Shown piece by piece: positions 31,498 through 44,246 of a DNA stretch of 64,000 bases. Positions within the stretch are counted from its first letter, which is position 1. The number at the start of each line of letters is the position of its first letter. This stretch comes from Nemertoderma westbladi (lineage: Eukaryota > Xenacoelomorpha > Nemertodermatida > Nemertodermatidae), in assembly GCA_032718475.1 (NCBI GenBank), contig JAUCBJ010007687.1:1-64000 (forward strand), written 5' to 3'. Both the position numbers and the translations under genes were made by a program. The notes beneath the pieces were generated by a model. The model ran no database searches and was not told the DNA's origin. It saw only the letters and a program-made list of their open reading frames with translations.

Positions 31498-32666
31498 TTA
31501 TACCCTAAAAATGGCTTTTATTTTCTTGGAAAGTTGATCACACAACTCTTCGCATAACTTTTTTACCGGGCCTGGTAGGAAACCCGCAGCCCTTCTACGC
31601 CTTCTCTTCCACCCAAAATCTGGAAGCTCAAAATCTGGAAGCTCAATATCTGGAATCTCAATTTCTGGAATTTGAATATTTGGAATTTTTTTAATCAATG
31701 CTAGTAATTTTTTGCATCCATCTTGAAGATCCTTCGGGAGTGTATCACAAAGAGCTTCAAGAAATAATTTAAGTTCTTGTTTTGATGCTCCACAAGCTTT
31801 TTTACACAGCGTGCCATCAATAGCTTCACAGAAGTCATTACAAAACTGTCTGCCCCTCGGGGTTCCCACCGCATTTGCTATTTTCATGCATTCGTTTTCG
31901 AGAGCTTTTGGCAGGTTGAGTTTCTTGCAATAACTTTTAAATTTCGGTATTGACGCGCATGCTGTTTTACATAGATTTCCTTTACAATATTGCTTACAAG
32001 CCCATTTGGCTATTTTACCGGTCATTAGTTTGACTAACTTCTCACAAGCCTTCTTACCATCCTTATCAGTAATTAGTTGACAATAAATCTTCATTTTATC
32101 CGCATTGTCGCACGCGGCCTCGCATAGATTACCGTCACAGTACTGCAAACACACCCATTGCGCAATGTCACCTTTCATTAGACTAGCTGCTAGTTCGCAA
32201 GCCTTTCTGGCCTCTTTGTTCGTAATTTTTTTGCAGTACTTTTTCATTTTAGCAGCGGACTTACAAGCTGCTCTGCACAGGTTCCCCTCGCAGTACTGCA
32301 GACATACCCACTGGCTGAGTTTACCACCCATTAAATTTGCTGCTTTCAAACAAGCTGTTCGTTTTGGTCCTTTCGGAAGCGCATTGCAAAACTTTTTCAT
32401 TTCTGCGCCAGACTTACATGCTAACTTACAAAGTTCACTCTCACAGAACTCCTTACAATCTTGTGTAGCCTCTTTCTTTTTATTTCCTTTCAAGGCTTTA
32501 GCTATTTTCTCACACTCGTCCCGAACTGGCTTTGGCAGGTTATTATTTTTACAAAACCAGGACATTAATTCCGCTGTTTCGCAGGCTTTTGTACAAAGGT
32601 TCAGTATGTACCCATCCTTTTTCTCTCTCTTCTTTTTATTTTTCTTCTTCTTCTTGGGTTCTAACG
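31498..32666 (-). CDS. Last exon of a Cys-rich repeat protein with basic cleavage site and cationic C-terminal peptide
   Basis: On the minus strand the frame is open from a splice acceptor (TTTTTAG, exon from about 32666) to TAA at 31498; from the first Met (32565) it encodes 355 residues. A Lys-rich segment opens the exon. Five repeats of 51 residues follow, with first cysteines at C37, C88, C139, C190 and C242 and a partial repeat before them. The typical spacing is C-x3-C-x4-C-x3-C-x9-C-x11-C, with QWVCLQYC and GNLC as hallmark words. Then come five proline pentads (294-318, IPEIE/LPDFE type), a six-residue basic run (320-325, furin-like) and a 30-residue tail rich in K and hydrophobics with two Cys. 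The layout resembles a secreted precursor releasing a cationic amphipathic peptide, as in antimicrobial or toxin precursors, but I do not recognise the family and a signal peptide would lie on an upstream exon not seen here. Confidence 0.8.
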
Positions 32667-33908
32667 CTAAAAATAATAATTAACAGTTTACATAATATGT
32701 TTTAACTTTATCATTTTTAACAATTTAACATAATCCCCCATATTTACGAAGTGATAGATATGGTGGTACTGAGCGTGATCTGCCGATTTTACAAAACTCG
32801 GGGAACAAGTCCTATTGGCTATACTGTAGTTGTTTCTATACTAATAAACATCCAATCACGGAAACGCATTTGAACTGTAAAACTGTATTCTAGTAAACTT
32901 TGAATTTATATTTTGTTCCTTTTTCTGTGCTAAACATTTTTTACATAAAATAAGGTCAGCTAATAAAAAAAGTAATACGGATAAAAAATACTGCATAGTA
33001 CAACATTAAACAGTTATGCAGTAGCACTCTTATGAGACATGTATTGTATAGGCCTACAGTACTGTACTACTGTACAAAAAAGCCTCTTCTGTCCTGTCTC
33101 TGACTGTAGCCTACAGCCCAACTCTCTTTTTTTTTCAATTCAATAATTTTATTTTTCCTCCTGTATATAGAAATGTTAGTAATTGCACTTGACATTATTA
33201 ATTCTGTAAGTATAGCCTTAATTGTAAATTGTAGAAATTCTTAACTACTGTACAATGTATACTGACTACCGTAGATAGCGTGTAGCTTAAACAGTTAAAA
33301 GGCTAGTTATAGTGGGTCGCAGTCTCACAAATAAGGGATTCTTTTAGATATAAACTTTGTCACTCCTCCTACTGCTAAATATGTTTATGTGAGAGGGAAA
33401 ATAATATAAAAAAAGGAGACAGGGGGGAAACTGGACGCAAAACCCGCCTTGACGAATTAATATCCCGCCTCAATGTTAAATTCTCAATTTAGGGAAAAGA
33501 GCAGGTTACAGTGGCACGTTATTTAACCAAAACAATAAACTAAGCAAAATAGAACAGGTTACAGTTTTATTTTTGAAAGTATTCAACTGTTATTTGCGTC
33601 GAATTTCCCCTGGAGAGGGATACATTTTTATTTTTATTACGTCCCCCCTATCTGAAAAAAAGTAAATTAATACTGGAATTAATACAATTGTCAATAAATA
33701 GGCAGTTAGTAGATTTTTCACCAACCGTTACATGTGTAGCAAGAAGCTTCGCAATGCGAATACATAAAGACCGGATTAATATCGCATTCGTTGATGGAAG
33801 CCCAGTATTCACAGTAGGAGTTGGAATCAATGTCAACACATTCTGGAAATATTTCAAACGGGTAATAAATGGCACTGAATTAATTAAAACACTTATAGAT
33901 ACTGTATT
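32667..33908. other. Intron or upstream region of the Cys-rich gene; no other gene seen
   Basis: On the minus strand this lies 5' of the last exon, so at least the part next to 32667 is intron. No further exon with the same Cys pattern is visible. Two opposing short frames (33648-33875 and 33688-33924) lack known motifs. It is AT-rich with T-runs. Confidence 0.45.
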
Positions 33909-34133
33909 TATTGCAATGTTCTAGAGTTAATATACGGAAACAACAACCTGAAGCGAATAAAACTGAATAATCACTGATGCCATTCCAAAAGCGAATTAAC
34001 CTGTATAATTACCGAGGCCGCCGTTATTATATTAGGTTAATTTGCTGAAAGAGGATTAGGCAGAAGTGATTATTACAGTTTTATTCGCTGAAGGTTTTTA
34101 TTTCCGTATTAATAACTCTAGAACATTGCAATA
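33909..34133. mobile_element. 225-bp palindromic hairpin element (MITE-like)
   Basis: The ends are exact inverted repeats (TATTGCAATGTTCTAGAGTTA at the left, its complement at the right). Pairing continues with mismatches for about 100 bp per arm around a short centre near 34015-34035. There is no ORF. This fits a foldback MITE or recent inverted duplication. Target-site duplication is not clear. Confidence 0.7.
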
Positions 34134-34376
34134 TTGGACGGATCCACCATGGATGCCCTTATTTCTCACGCGTGTTTGTTTGTTTGTTTGTACACACAAC
34201 TTCTTGCACTCAATGTTGATGGAATTGGATGAAACTTTGATGATAGGTTCATTATCGGACCTAGTTGTGTATGCAAGGTTTTGGTTGCTAGTTGGTTGCC
34301 TAGCAACAGTGATATAAGTAACATTATCTTATGTATAATAATTTACCATGGCAATATGACAAGAGGTGTTCCATTA

Positions 34377-34437
34377 GTCTACCCTAGCTTGATACTAGAA
34401 CAAAGCTTCGCAGGACATTATTTTCGCCGTGAGGACC
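34377..34437 (+). mobile_element. Small LINE fragment
   Basis: About 60 bp match the LINE at 35105-35923 around its AGGACATT-n-TTTTCGCCGTGAGGACC segment (equivalent to 35635-35693) with internal losses. It ends three bases before the BEL2-family fragment at 34441, at nearly the same LINE position where the LINE at 49935 begins. Confidence 0.65.
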
Positions 34438-34440
34438 GGT

Positions 34441-34521
34441 GTTCGCGCTTTTAGACCTTTAGCAGTTTAACCTGCCAAATTTAGGTGTCTTCTAGGTTAT
34501 AAATCGACTTTAGCCTATAAC
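34441..34521 (+). repeat. 81-bp fragment of BEL2-family leader
   Basis: Identical by eye to 48771-48851 in the BEL2 leader, from GTTCGCGCTTTTAGACC to TAGCCTATAAC; the BEL3 copy is at about 53253-53330 in reverse. It is detached from any element here, either a relic of another copy or a filler copied during repair. Confidence 0.8.
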
Positions 34522-35104
34522 GAGAGAAAGCCGCCCCAATATTAGATTATTACAACAACATATCCATTGGGTAAGAAAGTGGAGGAGAGCCAGCCCGTCT
34601 CTTAATTTTTTACTTTATATTACGCGATAAATTTTCACTCATCTCGTCATGAACCCAACATGTATGTAACCTTTTGTTAAATTTGTTGGCTATGCGTTTG
34701 CGGTTGTTTGGGCGGAGTGTGGTAGGCCTACACTTTTCACAATTAAATATTTTGGTTGTGAAATGTTACAGGGCATAGCGATCTGAGATATTTCATTTAT
34801 ATTTTATTATGAGAGGAAGAAGAACATACAACGTTATTTACTATGTAACAAAATAATTGTTTTCGGGTTTAACTTGGAAGCCTCCCCAAATAGTTGATAT
34901 ACAATTATATTTAAAATTATTTCCATGGTCATGGTTATTCACCCGTCTTTAGTTAGAAATTTGTTTGCATGAAAGACAGTTTAGTTTAGTTTTTACTGAT
35001 TTATTATCTCTTATCTGACTGGATAGGATAAGATAAGATAAGGATAGGATAAATGGAAGCAAAGTGTGACAGTAACAAATATTTCCCCGTCACCCTAGCA
35101 TGTC
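34522..35104. other. Intergenic, no gene seen
   Basis: AT-rich sequence without a recognised feature except a GATA/GGATA microsatellite at about 35022-35052. Confidence 0.5.
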
Positions 35105-35923
35105 TTAAGTATATGACTTAGGAGTACTCTCAGAATCATTAGAGGGAGCCCAACGGCTCCTCAGCTCATTAGAACATGCTGCTTCTAGTGTTGGTCTTTT
35201 TATTAACTCCAGAAAGACCAAAATTCTGACCGTTAACTTTGAAAGTCCTCATCAAGTCTCTGATCGGATGAGCATAAGCTCAAAGGATGGTATGCTTGAG
35301 CATGTGGACGACTTCTGTTACCTGGGATCATGGATCCGGAAGTCAGGTGAGGACCTTCGAATACGTAAGGGAAAGGCATGGGCAGCCTTGAATAGGCTTT
35401 CCAGGATTTGGAAGTCACCGAGAATTAATCGGAAACTTAAGGTCCGATTATTTAGAGCAGCAGTAGTTCCAGTACTCCTCTACGGGAGTCCATGCTGGGC
35501 TCTAACTGCTGAGGACACCAAATCTCTGGATGGGACATTCACAAGAATGCTACGCCGGGTTCATTGTGTCAAGTACAATGCACAGATCTCCAACCAGACA
35601 CTATATAACATTGGAGGTGTCTCATTGGTTCCCCCAAGCTTGACACTAGAACAAAATCGCCTCCGCTTTGCAGGACATTGCTTTCGCCGTGAGGACCAAC
35701 CAGTGCATAATCTTGTACTTTGGCAGCCTCATGGAGTGAATAAGCATGGTGGACAGCCCATGACTTTCTTGAGACGCATCTTAAAGGACACTGGCCTTGA
35801 AGATGCGGATGATCTAGCAAATGTCATGGGTGATAGGGAGTTGTGGCGGTGCAATTTTGTCGATAAGCCGGCACAGCATTCTTAAAAATGCAGCTGCAAT
35901 GCAGCATGCCGATCCTAGTACAC
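35105..35923 (+). pseudogene. 5'-truncated LINE: C-terminal third of a reverse transcriptase ORF
   Basis: Reading begins at a damaged catalytic box (VYDLG where YADDLG is expected) and continues to a stop at 35883, about 260 residues. It has the conserved thumb and C-terminal words of endonuclease-type non-LTR retrotransposons: a KTKIL box, FCYLGS, RKGKAWAALNRL, LFRAAVVPVLLYGS and a final FLRRILKDTGL region. No 5' part is present, so it was dead on arrival. The short 3' UTR ends CCGATCCTAGTA. Clade (RTE, CR1 or other) is not settled. It directly abuts the BEL2 3' LTR. Confidence 0.88.
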
Positions 35924-36117
35924 TGTATTAAGAGTATTTTGACGCATTGCGGCATAAAATGGCTTGTTATGTCCGCCAAAGTACACATACAGAATAATGG
36001 CTTTTTATGTCCGCTAAAACACCTACACAGTAAGAAAATGGCTTTTTATGTCCACTAAAATACCTACACAGTACTTTGCGGGGAAAATGACTAGCTATAT
36101 CCGCAAAAGCTTTTACA
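35924..36117 (-). repeat. BEL2 3' LTR with internal tandem units
   Basis: 194 bp, matching 49741-49934 base for base by eye. It contains four degenerate units of about 40-50 bp built on GCGGACATAA-n-AAGCCATTTT (element strand), so most of the LTR is a minisatellite. BEL3 has only two such units. Confidence 0.88.
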
Positions 36118-36195
36118 CCGCTCCCAGAAAATGGGATTTAATTCTATAAAATATAAAAAATCACAGTTTCTAAAATATAAAAATACTCTAAACAG

Positions 36196-37322
36196 TTAGT
36201 CTTTCTTGCGCGGACGGCGTTTACACAGTTTTTTGAGGCTAGCAAGAGTCCTTTTCTCTTTGGGGCGAGCCACTTTACTAGGAGGGCTATAACTCCTAGG
36301 TGAAGGGTGCAATACAATTGCATCGGAAGGTTTAGGATTACGGGCGGTGTATCTGCCGGTCGAGGTACCCGGTTGATCGATATCAACCTCAGTGGAGCGA
36401 GGTCTAACGGCCTTTAGAGCGCGTTTTAGGACAGCAGCTCCTACTGGTCCCTGACGAGTCATCTGAACGATAGCGGGAGGTGGACCGTGTGTAGTGAGAA
36501 TTTCCTCGGTTTGATGATTCTTTTCCACTCGCGTTCTCGGACTCTATAGGAATCGATATGCTTCTCCTCGAGTTGATTTTCCTCCGCTTGTCGTTGGAAG
36601 CAGAGGTCTCGCCAGGGAATGAGGAGGTCTGACCGAGTATTCCGGAACTCTGATCATGGGTTTATTTAAGGATCGTTTGAGTTGAGTGAGCGTAGGTGAT
36701 ACATCGAACAAGTTTCGCTCGAAACTCCCGTAAATATAGCGAGTAAAACTGTGTCTAGCGCAACGTCTCCGCGGATGTTTGTCTTTCCGTTTGTTGGTTG
36801 GGTCTAGGGCATTCATCGTAATAATACCAAAGACGCACGTCTTGTAGGGGAAACGCTGGTGATCTTTCTCCAGTTTTACAACGTCTCTCTCAAGAATTCC
36901 AAATATACGTTGGAGTCACTGCATTTATCCGGTTCTTTAACGTCTTCTCTTTCGAGTTGGTTTCGAATAGAATTTTCGTGTTCGATTCTCAGTTTATTGT
37001 TCCGACTCCGCTGGGTATGATATTTAAATAGGATCATTTCCCTTTCGGTGTCGACATCGTCCGTATCATGTAAATCGATAGGATGACCAGTAGTTAAGAA
37101 GTCCATATACGTACCATTACGATGCGTATAGCGAGCGGTGAATTTTCTATAGTCCAATTCACGCGTGAGTTGTTCCTTTGACATTGGCGGTTCGATATAA
37201 CGGCCATCGTCCTCCGTAGTAGGTTGACTAACATCGCCGCGTATTAAACTATCAACAAACGCTTGCAATGGTGGGGTATATCGCTCCCTGATACCAAGAT
37301 CATCTTCTATCAACTCAGTCAT
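36196..37322 (-). pseudogene. BEL2 extra 3' ORF, broken
   Basis: Three open pieces on the minus strand (37322-36876, 36816-36544, 36528-36196) form one interrupted reading. A one-base frameshift lies between the first two, near 36880-36915, and a single in-frame TAG (36544-36546) separates the last two. The first piece is acidic and charged, the middle is basic with an aromatic YIYGSFERN segment, and the end is Pro/Ser/Lys-rich and strongly basic. No zinc knuckles are visible, unlike the BEL1 3' ORF, but a RFP-plus-hydrophobic segment and the basic C terminus resemble it. It occupies the same place between integrase and 3' LTR. No signal peptide or membrane segment is seen, so it is not an envelope gene. 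Confidence 0.7.
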
Positions 37323-39028
37323 AGCTGCTATATGAGTTTATCAATATTATAATGAGTTTATAATTAGGCTAGCGGGCGTCGCTGCCTACCCCTCACGCCC
37401 CCGGACAGCGCAAGATCCTCAGCGCCGATGTACTTTCGCCGATGTGCCTATTGCCAACATAGTAGCTGCACAACGACCACAACAACCAGCGCGAGTCACT
37501 CCACTGTCCGTCCCAAGGGCTAAGATTTACTTCCGGTTCTTACTGGCGAGTTAGGGCTACTTTCACAATTGCGACTCGCTACTGTAAACACACTTTAGTA
37601 GTAACATTCACCTATAAACGCACAAATTCCACACAACTGTCACAAACCGCACATGTTCGGGCCATTTGTCCGTTAGTCAAGTGCCTTCCAGAATGTCACG
37701 TTATTATTGGGTATCCTTGGATACTAGCAGTGTGCTATTTATTCCTTATGCTATTCAATGGGGCAAGCTTTCTATTGTTCTTTTAACTCGCTTCTAATTC
37801 TAACGTGGTTGTTGCTATGGTGACATTATGGAAAGCTAGCGGTAGAATTAGGGTAATTCCCATGCATGCAGATCTGGGATGCTATTTAATAGTAATTCTT
37901 GAATTTTCAATATTCCTCTTTATACATGATTTTATGAATTTTATCGGCTATTGACTATATATTGGAGATTCTCGCACACTAATACACTTAATAGGGTGAA
38001 TCTCCGCTCCCATGATCTATTAATTAATGGAATTTTGGGAATATTATAAATTATATAAAAATGACAATTTATCAAATTCATTAAAAGAAATGAATTTAAA
38101 TTTATTCCCGTAAATTTTATTATTTAATATTAAAATAGACACAATTTTATTCCAGAACATGTCTGGGAACTGGGATCCTTGATTCTAGGAAATTTGTCTT
38201 TTTTAAGAGTATCGGTAAGTGCTACGATATCTTAATAGACTAGAAATTTAAAGGATCTAAAATTTTTACAGATTTTAATTTATAGATTTTCTAGAGTTAA
38301 CTTGTAAGTATTTACTCTATTGTATTTATTTGACAGATTTTATAAATATTAATAGTTAATATTTAAGATGGGCACCGGTTTATTCCAGAACATGTCTGGG
38401 GACGTTAACCACTGATTCTAGAATTTTGTCTTTCAAGTATATCGGTGGGTGCCGCGATATCTTAATCGACTAGAATTGCAGATGGTCAAAGGGTTTAACA
38501 GATTGATTTTGCGTTTACCCTACTGTTAAAAGGACATCACGCTACTATATGTATTATTTAATATACGGTATGAGAGCAATATTGCAAGAAACAATGTCAG
38601 TGAGAAGAGGCAAGTCGTTTCCAAGGTCTACCCAGAGCTTGGTTTAGCCGAGACACGAGGATCTGAATTTTGCATTCCTAATACTCTACTTACCAATAAT
38701 ACTTGAATATAGTAGGAGCTTTATTGTACTTTAATAAGTATGGACATTTCATCTTACTGTAGTCACGTATTTATAATATGATACGGACAGTAAGGAAAGA
38801 GAAAAAGAATTATTTCTCGCCATCGCACTAAATATATAATATAATATAAGTAAGTAATAAACACTAATATATATTGCACTAATCTACTAAATAATCGCTA
38901 AAATAACATTCTACTAAATGAAATTAAAGAAAACGATTATAATAAAAGTACATAATAATACATACATAAATATAAAAATAATAAAGACAGATATAAATAA
39001 TATAGTCACACACCCACTCCAGACGCTG
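37323..39028 (-). other. BEL2 region between integrase and 3' ORF, with internal direct repeat
   Basis: Non-coding and AT-rich. A segment with TATTCCAGAACATGTCTGGG and a following GATATCTTAAT box is duplicated with a 232-bp offset (from 38146 and 38378). From about 37711 outward to the pol stop, the sequence matches BEL3 (62990 back to 61670) in reverse; 37323-37710 has no BEL3 counterpart here. Confidence 0.65.
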
Positions 39029-42000
39029 TTATGTTGGGGAGTCCCTAGATGTTTGTTGGATTAGGGAGGTGGTCGTGGGAAGAGTATCTTGCCTTCCATA
39101 GTTTCCGGAGAGTTCTCTGTCTCTTTCCAGTAAACATAAACGACCAACTGGGCGGTTGAGTTGCTGCGTCTCGAAGACAATTCCCGGTTTCTTAAAGTTA
39201 CGTCGCATGACGACGAGTTCTACCGATCGCACCAAACCATCATCCGAGATATGAGTCTCGATGATACGACCTGTCTGCCACCGCTTACGTGGAAGATATG
39301 AATCCACAATAAGGACCATGTCTCCGGCGATGACGTTTTCTTGCTGCGCAAACCACTTGGTTCGAAGTTGTTGTGTCGGCAGATAATGTTTTTCGAAATG
39401 GTCAGCGAAACGACGGGATAACAACTGCATAAGTTGCCAAGTTTGCCGGCAGTATTCGTCTCTGTCCGTGATTTCCGATCGTGGGAGCATGGCTACAGGT
39501 TTCTTCAGTAGGAAGTGCGCGGGTGTTAGCGCTTCCAGGGAATCGGGACTCGATGAGACTGGCATAAGCGGTCTCTTGTTGAGATAGGCGGCGATTTCCT
39601 CCATTAACGTCCGCAAAAGTTCGTCGGTGAGATACGCGCGGCACGGCACTATAAAGTGAAATGCGGTCTTCACGCTCCTGATTAATCTCTCCCAACTTCC
39701 TCCCCACCAAGGGGCGTCGGTGGCGTTGAAGGTCCAGCTAGACGCTGTTACCCTTAGCTGATCGTCCACCTGTCTTTGGTTCCAATCTTTGACGTAAGCC
39801 TTGATTTCATTGTTGGCACCAATGAAGTTCATTCCCTTATCAGATCTCATCGTGTTACTAGTTCCAAAGCAAGCAATCTGTTGGCGTAAGCTCAATATGA
39901 AGCTATTGGTAGATAAATCGTTCACCATATCGAGATGGATAGCTCTACAAGTCATACAGACAAAGATGACACACCATCTCTTGACTATAGTCCTAGCACG
40001 ATATACTTCAATAGGGCCAAATAAATCCACACCGGTATTAGTAAAGGGTGGTTCTGGTTCATAGAAGCTTACTCGTTCCCTAGGTAATTCTGCCTCTCGC
40101 TGTGTTAAAGGCCTACTGAATGCTTTCCTACAGGGTATGCAGTTCCTAAGAACTTGGTTCAGAGCTCTACGGGGTTTACGAAAATAATAGCGAGTTCGAA
40201 TTTCGCTAAGAACTTGTTCTCTACCAGCATGATAAAGCTTACTGTGAACATCTACAATCATCTTGATTTGTATTTCAAGATTTCTAATGAGTATGGGAAA
40301 CTTAGTGTCAAAGGATAATGGAGCATTAGTTAGTCTTCCTCCAACACGTATTAACCCATCTATCATTGTGCTAGAGAAACGATCCCTTAAGCGCATCTGT
40401 GGATTTCTCAACAACAGGAAATACTTATTGGAATCCTCATAGCATTGCAGGAGTCTCAGTATCTGCTTATTGGTTTCTTCATGCTCCTGGTAACTGATCT
40501 TCTCCTTCAGAAACCTGTCGGATATCTTGTATTTGGGAAGATCTTTCACAACATGGACCTGCGCAGATGTCAGTGGAGCAGTATCACTAGTGGTCTTCGT
40601 CCTGGAGTAGTGATGATGAAAACATCGCTTTAAATATGTAACGGCCTTACAGAGCCGATTCCAGGAACTATAGTGATGTATCGCTCTCTGCAAGAGAGGT
40701 GAGAGTCCTTGCGAGACGTCTGTTATTCCAGATTTCCAATCTCTCTCTCTGATTTCCATAACAGACTTATTTGTGGCTGTGGGTTTCGGATCCAAAACGT
40801 CGTCTCCGGAAACGCGTAGTACAGACAGATCTATCGCGGGTTTAAATAACTTCGATTTACTCGCCCGGGTTTTAGGTTTGACTTTCTCCGCTCCCTTGGC
40901 TTGTCTAATCTCAGCCGTGGTAAGATAAGGAGGCCATTCATCCTCTTCCTTGCTTAGGAAGTCGGGTCCACCTAACCAGTCTGGAGTATCTATCAGTTCC
41001 TGTGGAGTGGCTCCTCTGGAGGCAATGTCGGCTGGATTAATCATCCCGGGGCAATGTCTCCATTGATCTATCTTCGTACGACTAAGTATAATGGCTACTC
41101 TGTTGGTAACGAAGACGCTGAACTGACAAACTTCATTGGTTATATACTCCAACACGAGTAAAGCATCGGTCCAATAGACAGTTTTCTCCAGTGGATAGTC
41201 GATCTGTTCTGTTACATTCCGGCCGATGGCTGTAGCGTATAGAGCCGCTTTTAACTCCGCTCAAGGAACTTTCAACTTGTTGTTTATCAAGGCCTTAGAG
41301 GTAACCAAGGCGACCTTAATTCCATCCGGAGTTTCAACCCTCAGGTAGGCTACTATACCTATTCCCATATCGCTGGCGTCCCCAAATACATGGAGTTGAT
41401 AGGAATACGTGGGGAGAACATGACCAAAATAAGAATGGGAAATCGTAAAATTCTCGATGGATGGTAGAGAATCTTCCCATTTCATCCACTTCTTTAATAG
41501 TTCTCCCTTAAGTGGATCGTCCCACGAGTGGTTTTCAAGCCACATTTGTTGTACTAAACTCCGAGCAATCAATATAACTGGGCTAATAAATCCCAATGGA
41601 TCGAAATAAGTGCTCAGGATACTTAGACAAATCCGTTTAGTCCGAACTGGATTATCTCGCTGTTTTAGCTGGAAAAACAGGATATCTCTCTCTGTGTCCC
41701 ATTTCAAACCAAGCGTCTTGGTTTCCGGAAGATCATCCTTGATTAAGTCTAAATCTTTAACTCCTCGGTCTTCTACCGGGATTGATTCCAGAAACTCACG
41801 GGAGTTGCTTGTGAATTTAGTTAATCGAAATCCACCTCTTTTTAAGCACTCTACCGTTCCTTTGGCGACATCAATGGCTTCTTCCACCGATGGGAGGGAC
41901 TTTAAATTGTCGTCCATGTATATATCCCGTTTGATGTTGTCGATAACCTCTTTGGAGAAGGCGTCCCGGTTGTCATCAGCAGTGGTACGCACTACTGAAC

Positions 42001-44185
42001 AGGCGTTTGAAGGGCTCGAGATGATCCCAAAAGCCTGGATGGTCATCCAGTACTCCACCGTTTTCTGGTTGAGGTCTCCTTCAGGCCACCACAGAAATCG
42101 TAGGCTGTCTCGATCTCTATCCAGCGCCTTAACTTGTAAGAACATGCCTTCTATATCCGAGGCAAAGGCGATCGAATATTGTTGTAATCTTAAGAGTATT
42201 CCCAACAAGGAATGGAGTAAGTTGGGTCCTGGCAACAACTCGGAGTTAAGGGATTGGCCCATGTAGAGGGCGGAACCGTCAAATACTACCCGGACTTCGT
42301 TGGGTTTACCTGGTTTGGGAACGTAATGATGTGTTAGATAGTACGTTCTCTCAGTTATGGGTGTTTTTTCCGGTACTCGCTCCGCATATCCCTTGTCTAT
42401 GAATTTCTTCAGCTGTGTCTTGTACATCTCTTTAGCTGAAGCATTTGCCGTAAGGCGTCGATGTAATTGCGCGATTCTTTTCTCCACCAAGGGTCGGTTG
42501 TTTATAAATTTAGGTTCTCGCTTTCGAAATGGCAGACCAATTTCATATCTACCTTGATCTTTAAGAAAACGCGTAGTTGTTTCCTGGATCTGCTTGGCTC
42601 TTTCTTCTTCTACCGATAGGGCCTTATCGTAGGAATTGGGCTCTACAGCCTCTTGGGTAAAGAATCATACGGCGTGTTCATCGCGAGTCTTCGCGTTGTA
42701 GCGATCTATCACTTCATTCAGTTCGTCGTTGTAGTCGACTTGTTCTGCTGGATGAATGAGGTGACATAGGTTTACTTGGTTTTGCCAAGTTTCATTTTCT
42801 GTAAGGAGGTCGATGGTATTCTCCTCGTCGAAGAGTTGGTGGATATCGTCATTATCTGAGGAGTATGGTGTTCCCTCAGTTGGGTCGTCTCCCTCACTGA
42901 TCTCCTCTTCCCATTCACTTACTTGGTAGACCCGTTCCTTGGGTAGCCTTTCCATGAGGGTTCTACGAGAAGGGCCAGTAAAGTACCAACCTACCCTAGT
43001 TCTTCCTGCATAGGTTTGTAGTGGTTGCGGTTGAGCAGGCCGTTTCTCCAATGTCTCAAGCGCCTCATGCGCATTTTGGCCGATGAGTATTTGCACTCCA
43101 GGGTAGTCTGTGTTGAATCTAGGTATCTTATGCTGCTGGGTGAAATCGTCCTCATCCCAGTTATAAGGTTCCACTTGGCTGGTAGCGAAGTTCTTTATCG
43201 CCACCATTTTTACTGACCTTATGCTGTGTTCTCCTAGTTCATCCTGGGGGGTGGACAAAGCACCTACATAGTAATCTGTAGTTACTGTAGATTTCCAAAC
43301 CTTCATAATTCCTGACATGTTCAACTTAGTTCGGAACTTGGGTTGTCCAGCAAAGATGTCTTCGGCTAGTTCTTTGTCGATGAATGTTCCTGTGCTGCCG
43401 GAGTCAAGGAGGGCGTTCACTATATAGCTCTTATCAGGTCCGTGGACTCTCAACTGCACTACGGGAAATTCTCGGATTCCTACGTTGGAAGTTGGTGCTT
43501 TCCAAGATGGTTGTCGGTCAGGAGTAGTTAGGGGGAGCTCATTCTCTATTTCTTTCTCATACGTAAGTGCTCGATACACTGCGGTATTTATTAGGTAACA
43601 GGATTCGTTTTCGTCGGAGAATTCATCTGTATAGAATCCTTCCATCTCAGAACTTTGATCAGTGTCGTTCACATCACTGAATTGGACATGTAGTTCGGAC
43701 TCACTTACCTGACTTGGGCTGTTTCTTTCGAATTCAGTGTGCAACAAGATATGATGTTTCCCGCCGCACTTTGCACACCTTGCGTCGGAGTAACAGGTTC
43801 GCCGTTGGTGTCCTTGTCTGAGGCAATTATAACACAACCGCTTATCCCACATGACTTCACGTCTATCTTTTAGTGATTTCTTTAAAAATTTATTACACCC
43901 ACTCAAGCGATGGGGCCCGTCACACAATACACATTTGGGCTTGATATTACTTACCTTAACCTGTGCTGTGTGGTGCACACTTGTTCTTTCCTCGGGCTTT
44001 CTTCCATGAATTCCATTAGGAGACGTAGGAGAAGTTGTTGTTACCTGTTCTCTCCTGTCACTGGTTCGAGACTTAAATTTACTTACGTCTTTAGGTACTT
44101 TGTTGACATAATAGGATCTTTCGGTGTCTTTCCCGCTGTTCTCCTCGTGGGAGGTTTGGTCTTTGCCGTCGTCTTTATAACACAC
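39029..44185 (-). pseudogene. pol: BEL2 pol (zinc knuckles, protease, RT, RNase H, integrase) with two stops
   Basis: Three pieces in one frame: 44185-42665 (506 codons), then about 42490-41261, then 41155-39029. In-frame TGA codons at 42665-42667 and 41261-41263 break it; BEL3 has a sense codon at the second site. Order: three knuckles (CYNC-x4-H-x4-C is best), aspartic protease DSGS (Asp codon near 43404), reverse transcriptase with an intact YMDD box at 41909-41920, RNase H (GDASD, near 41375), and integrase with His/Cys site, VDLFGP and SDKG blocks and a WWGGSWE segment holding the catalytic Glu. The catalytic residues survive, so the stops look like late damage. Ends are conserved to the last codon with BEL3. 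Confidence 0.9.
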
Positions 44186-44246
44186 AGGTGTTACCTTTCG
44201 CCTAGAAACGGAATTTTCACTTAATTCACTTTCAGGAGTCTTCTCT

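Noticed and set aside
32105-32683. 192-codon plus-strand frame
   Set aside because: It is antisense to the Cys-repeat exon, whose repeat pattern and splice acceptor make the minus strand the coding one.
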